Shown piece after piece: positions 61,617 through 64,000 of a DNA stretch of 64,000 bases (positions within the stretch are counted from its first letter, which is position 1; each line of letters begins with the position of its first letter). The notes under the pieces were generated by a model. It had not been told where the DNA came from. It was given only the letters and a program-made list of their open reading frames with translations, and did no database searches. The DNA is from Channa striata (lineage: Eukaryota > Chordata > Actinopteri > Anabantiformes > Channidae): positions 27,313,375-27,377,374 of the forward strand of contig CM065175.1 of assembly GCA_033026295.1 (NCBI GenBank). The letters run 5' to 3'. The translations under genes and the position numbers were made by a program.

Positions 61617-62470
61617 CAAGTCCACCCCAGACTTCAAGACCTGCACGGGCACAAGCACCACAATGAACGAAGACAAAGCAGCAAAAGTGGCAACAAATGG
61701 ACAAAAATCGTTTAAATTGGTTGAGTTACACCGCTGTGTGTTCACGTGGACTTTAGGAACCAGGTTGGAGTTTCTGTGAATGGAAAAACTGGTGAGTGAA
61801 ATCGGGTTGGAGGATTAGGGAACGATCGTTTACACGTAAGGATGTTTCTAATCAGCTTTCTCCGTCTGCACGTGCAGACAGAAGGCACGGCTGAGTGAAA
61901 GGTGCTGTATTTACGACAAAGTTCAACAGAAAGAGTCATGAACACGAACGCACACACAGGAAAGTCATAAAGTGGCATTTTCTGTCATTAGGTGCACGTA
62001 CAGTGAGTCAGTGAGAAGGAGTTGGACACGTGGACGGACAAAGGCTCGAGCAGCCCAGGATGCCGTGGCCCTGCACGTCATATCTGAACCTGAGCCTGAC
62101 ACAGCCGAGTTTGTCCAGAGTTTCTTCATTAACAGGAAGCAACACAGGCTCGAGTACTGTGTATGAATCGCGTGTTCATGCTGAGGCTCAGGTCGCCAGC
62201 CCCGTCGACAGATCTTTTAGAAACGTTCTAATAGTTTGAAACACTGAACGTTAGATAATTAACATCTTAGGAGCAAATGCAGCGACCTTTTCAATTTGCT
62301 GATATTCTTTAGCGTTTGGACATGTTGCAGTTAAGACGGCACACACGGGGGTAACAGATGTTTTCTGACTTACAGATGAGGAGATCCGCCCCACGATTCA
62401 CTCCTGGAGTCTGACGCCATGTTTCGTTTCTGCTGCTCCTTCAGGCCTCAGTCCGCTTCCGGCGATTCCC

Positions 62471-62518
62471 TTCCACGGCTCCTCTCTTCCACGGCTCCTC
62501 TCTTCCACGGCTTCTCTC
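62471..62518. repeat. 16-bp tandem repeat, three copies
   Basis: Units ttccacggctcctctc start at 62471, 62487 and 62503; the third has one change (CTT for CTC). It is upstream of the cadherin gene. Confidence 0.9.
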
Positions 62519-64000
62519 GCAGACCGTGCGGCTCAAGTCGTCCATCGGGGACCGTTTGGTGGAGGAACCTCAGTCGGAACCGGTCTGTGTGAAGCAGAAA
62601 CAGAGAGCGTGTCTCCAGTGAGTGGACGAAGCAGCACAGCAGCGTGCAGCGCTTATGAGCGACTGATGAAACGTGTCTGAGCAGGTAAATCCCTGTTGCA
62701 CCTGCGTTACCATTAGTCATAGCTGATGGGATTGGACGGGCATGATGCCAAATGCTCGGAAAATATTTCAGTTATCAAAACAAGCTTTGTAGTGGATTTG
62801 CAAACTTTGACTGAACAGGTGAAAAGCATCAACGTGATGAAAAGTTTTCATTAGTGAAGAAGAAACAGTGTGAGATTAAAACCAGGCAGAGAGACTGAAG
62901 ACAGACGGACAAAAAAAAGGGGGGCAGACTGACGCAGAGCCCGAATGTGAGGAGCAAAGAATGCAGAAACGAGGCCAGAGAAACTGCCGGACACACACAG
63001 ACCGTCAGACGTGGGCTTTTATTCCAGCGTGGAAGTGTAAAGAGCGGCTCAGCTGCAGATGATCACCTGCGCCGGGCTCGCTTACACTCTGACGCTGCGG
63101 GTGTTCACCCAGCGGCAGCTTTGCTAAATATACCCACTGCTCCACACACACCTTGACAACCCGAGGTCACACTGGCATCATTATATTTGCCGCATGATGG
63201 GATCCTGCCACATGCAAACGAGTTTAATTAAGCTGAAACCTATTAGTCGCTGAAGCGTGAGGGAATGATCTGTAAATGTGCAGCGGTGCAGGGGATCGCA
63301 GCATGTGCGTAATAGAAAGATGAAGAGGTTGAATATTGGCTCGCCACGTTAACCTGACACCTCGGGGCTCGTCCGGAACTACGAGATCGTGAAATGAGTT
63401 AAATGAGAAAAATAATATCATTGGTTTGATGCTCTGGGTTTAAATACTTGTCCCAAGGAAAATAGCTGTGACGAAAGAGTGGAGGGAGCGGTTGTGACGG
63501 GACATTGGACGACTTTACTGTCGCCCTGCACCGCCGTCAACTGGCTTCAGACAAATACAGAAGGATAGGGGAGGAGACGTCTAAGGGTCGCTGGTTCAAA
63601 TCCCAGCGTAACTGTAGGATGGAGAAGTGATGGACTAACAAGGTGAAAAACGATTAATTACATACGTCTCCGCTAGCAACGAGCTACTGAGCCTGAACTG
63701 ATGCAAAGAGCAGTGGACTACCTGAATCCAGGCTGGTGCCAAAGGAATATTTCAGCATGACAACATCAGGATTCGTCAGTTTCGAATGTGAAACCGCGCT
63801 TCAGACCATCCTTTGAACACAGAGGCCAGAATTTTGGGACGTGATGGTCTAAATCTTCCCTCGTTAATCACCATGTGTCTGTTTCTAGTCAATTATTTTT
63901 CCCCGAGAAGATTCAATGTCCAATTTTGCTCTTTTTTTTTTTTGCTCAGTTTTTTTTTTTGCAGTCTTTGAGGTCTGCGTCTTTTTCTCTGTGACCTTTA

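Larger units (their letters stand above)
60521..64000. other. Upstream intergenic sequence
   Basis: No convincing coding exon in 3.5 kb. It holds a perfect 20-nt palindrome (61597-61616), a 16-bp tandem triplication (62471-62518), a B-box-like GGTTCAAATCC (about 63588-63602) and T-runs at 63932-63961. Open frames here have no recognisable domains. Confidence 0.6.

Noticed and set aside
63580..63620. GCTGGTTCAAATCCCAGC, B-box-like
   Set aside because: An isolated motif with no recognisable head or tail of a known SINE.

Overview
The window looks like nuclear DNA from a bony fish, probably a spiny-rayed (acanthomorph) teleost. The signs are split genes with GT-AG introns, extremely dense CA/TG microsatellites, a LINE 3' end with the (GAATT)n tail common in acanthomorphs, and several other teleost-type dispersed repeats. 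There is no operon-like coding density and no rRNA or convincing tRNA gene.

One gene dominates, and it is on the minus strand. It is a large cadherin whose first coding exon lies at 59070-60054 and whose later exons run leftward to 57-243, where the gene leaves the window. Fifteen coding exons join with consistent phases into one open frame of 3529 nt (1176 codons plus one base). The product has a signal peptide and about eleven extracellular cadherin (EC) repeats, the last incomplete. The best family match is a type III / CadN-like (Hz-cadherin-like) cadherin. The main evidence is the EC9-EC11 block (exons 11-15), which has the GGNRSSSVEL, NVHNQPPQW, SPLGDPRVTY and DVNDNVPFF motifs. The rest of the ectodomain, any EGF/laminin-G region, the membrane segment and the catenin-binding tail would lie beyond position 1.

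Layout from right to left along the gene: 60091-64000 is upstream sequence with a CpG-rich promoter-like region at about 60060-60520. 59070-60054 is exon 1 (signal peptide, EC1, EC2, part of EC3). 22243-59069 is a 36.8 kb first intron with no recognisable gene. It holds more than twenty CA/TG arrays, a LINE 3' end, two fossil reverse-transcriptase fragments, paired dispersed repeats, minisatellites and long polypurine tracts. From 22242 to 57 the other fourteen exons are spaced by introns of 89 nt to 4.6 kb.

The main points of interest are in the gene itself. Calcium-linker motifs are intact at only some EC junctions. A furin-like RARR sequence lies between EC2 and EC3. A 9-bp minisatellite is translated inside EC1. 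One weak splice donor runs directly into a CA repeat. I did not find a clearly new biological system. The most unusual thing is a cadherin class that, to my knowledge, mammals have lost.
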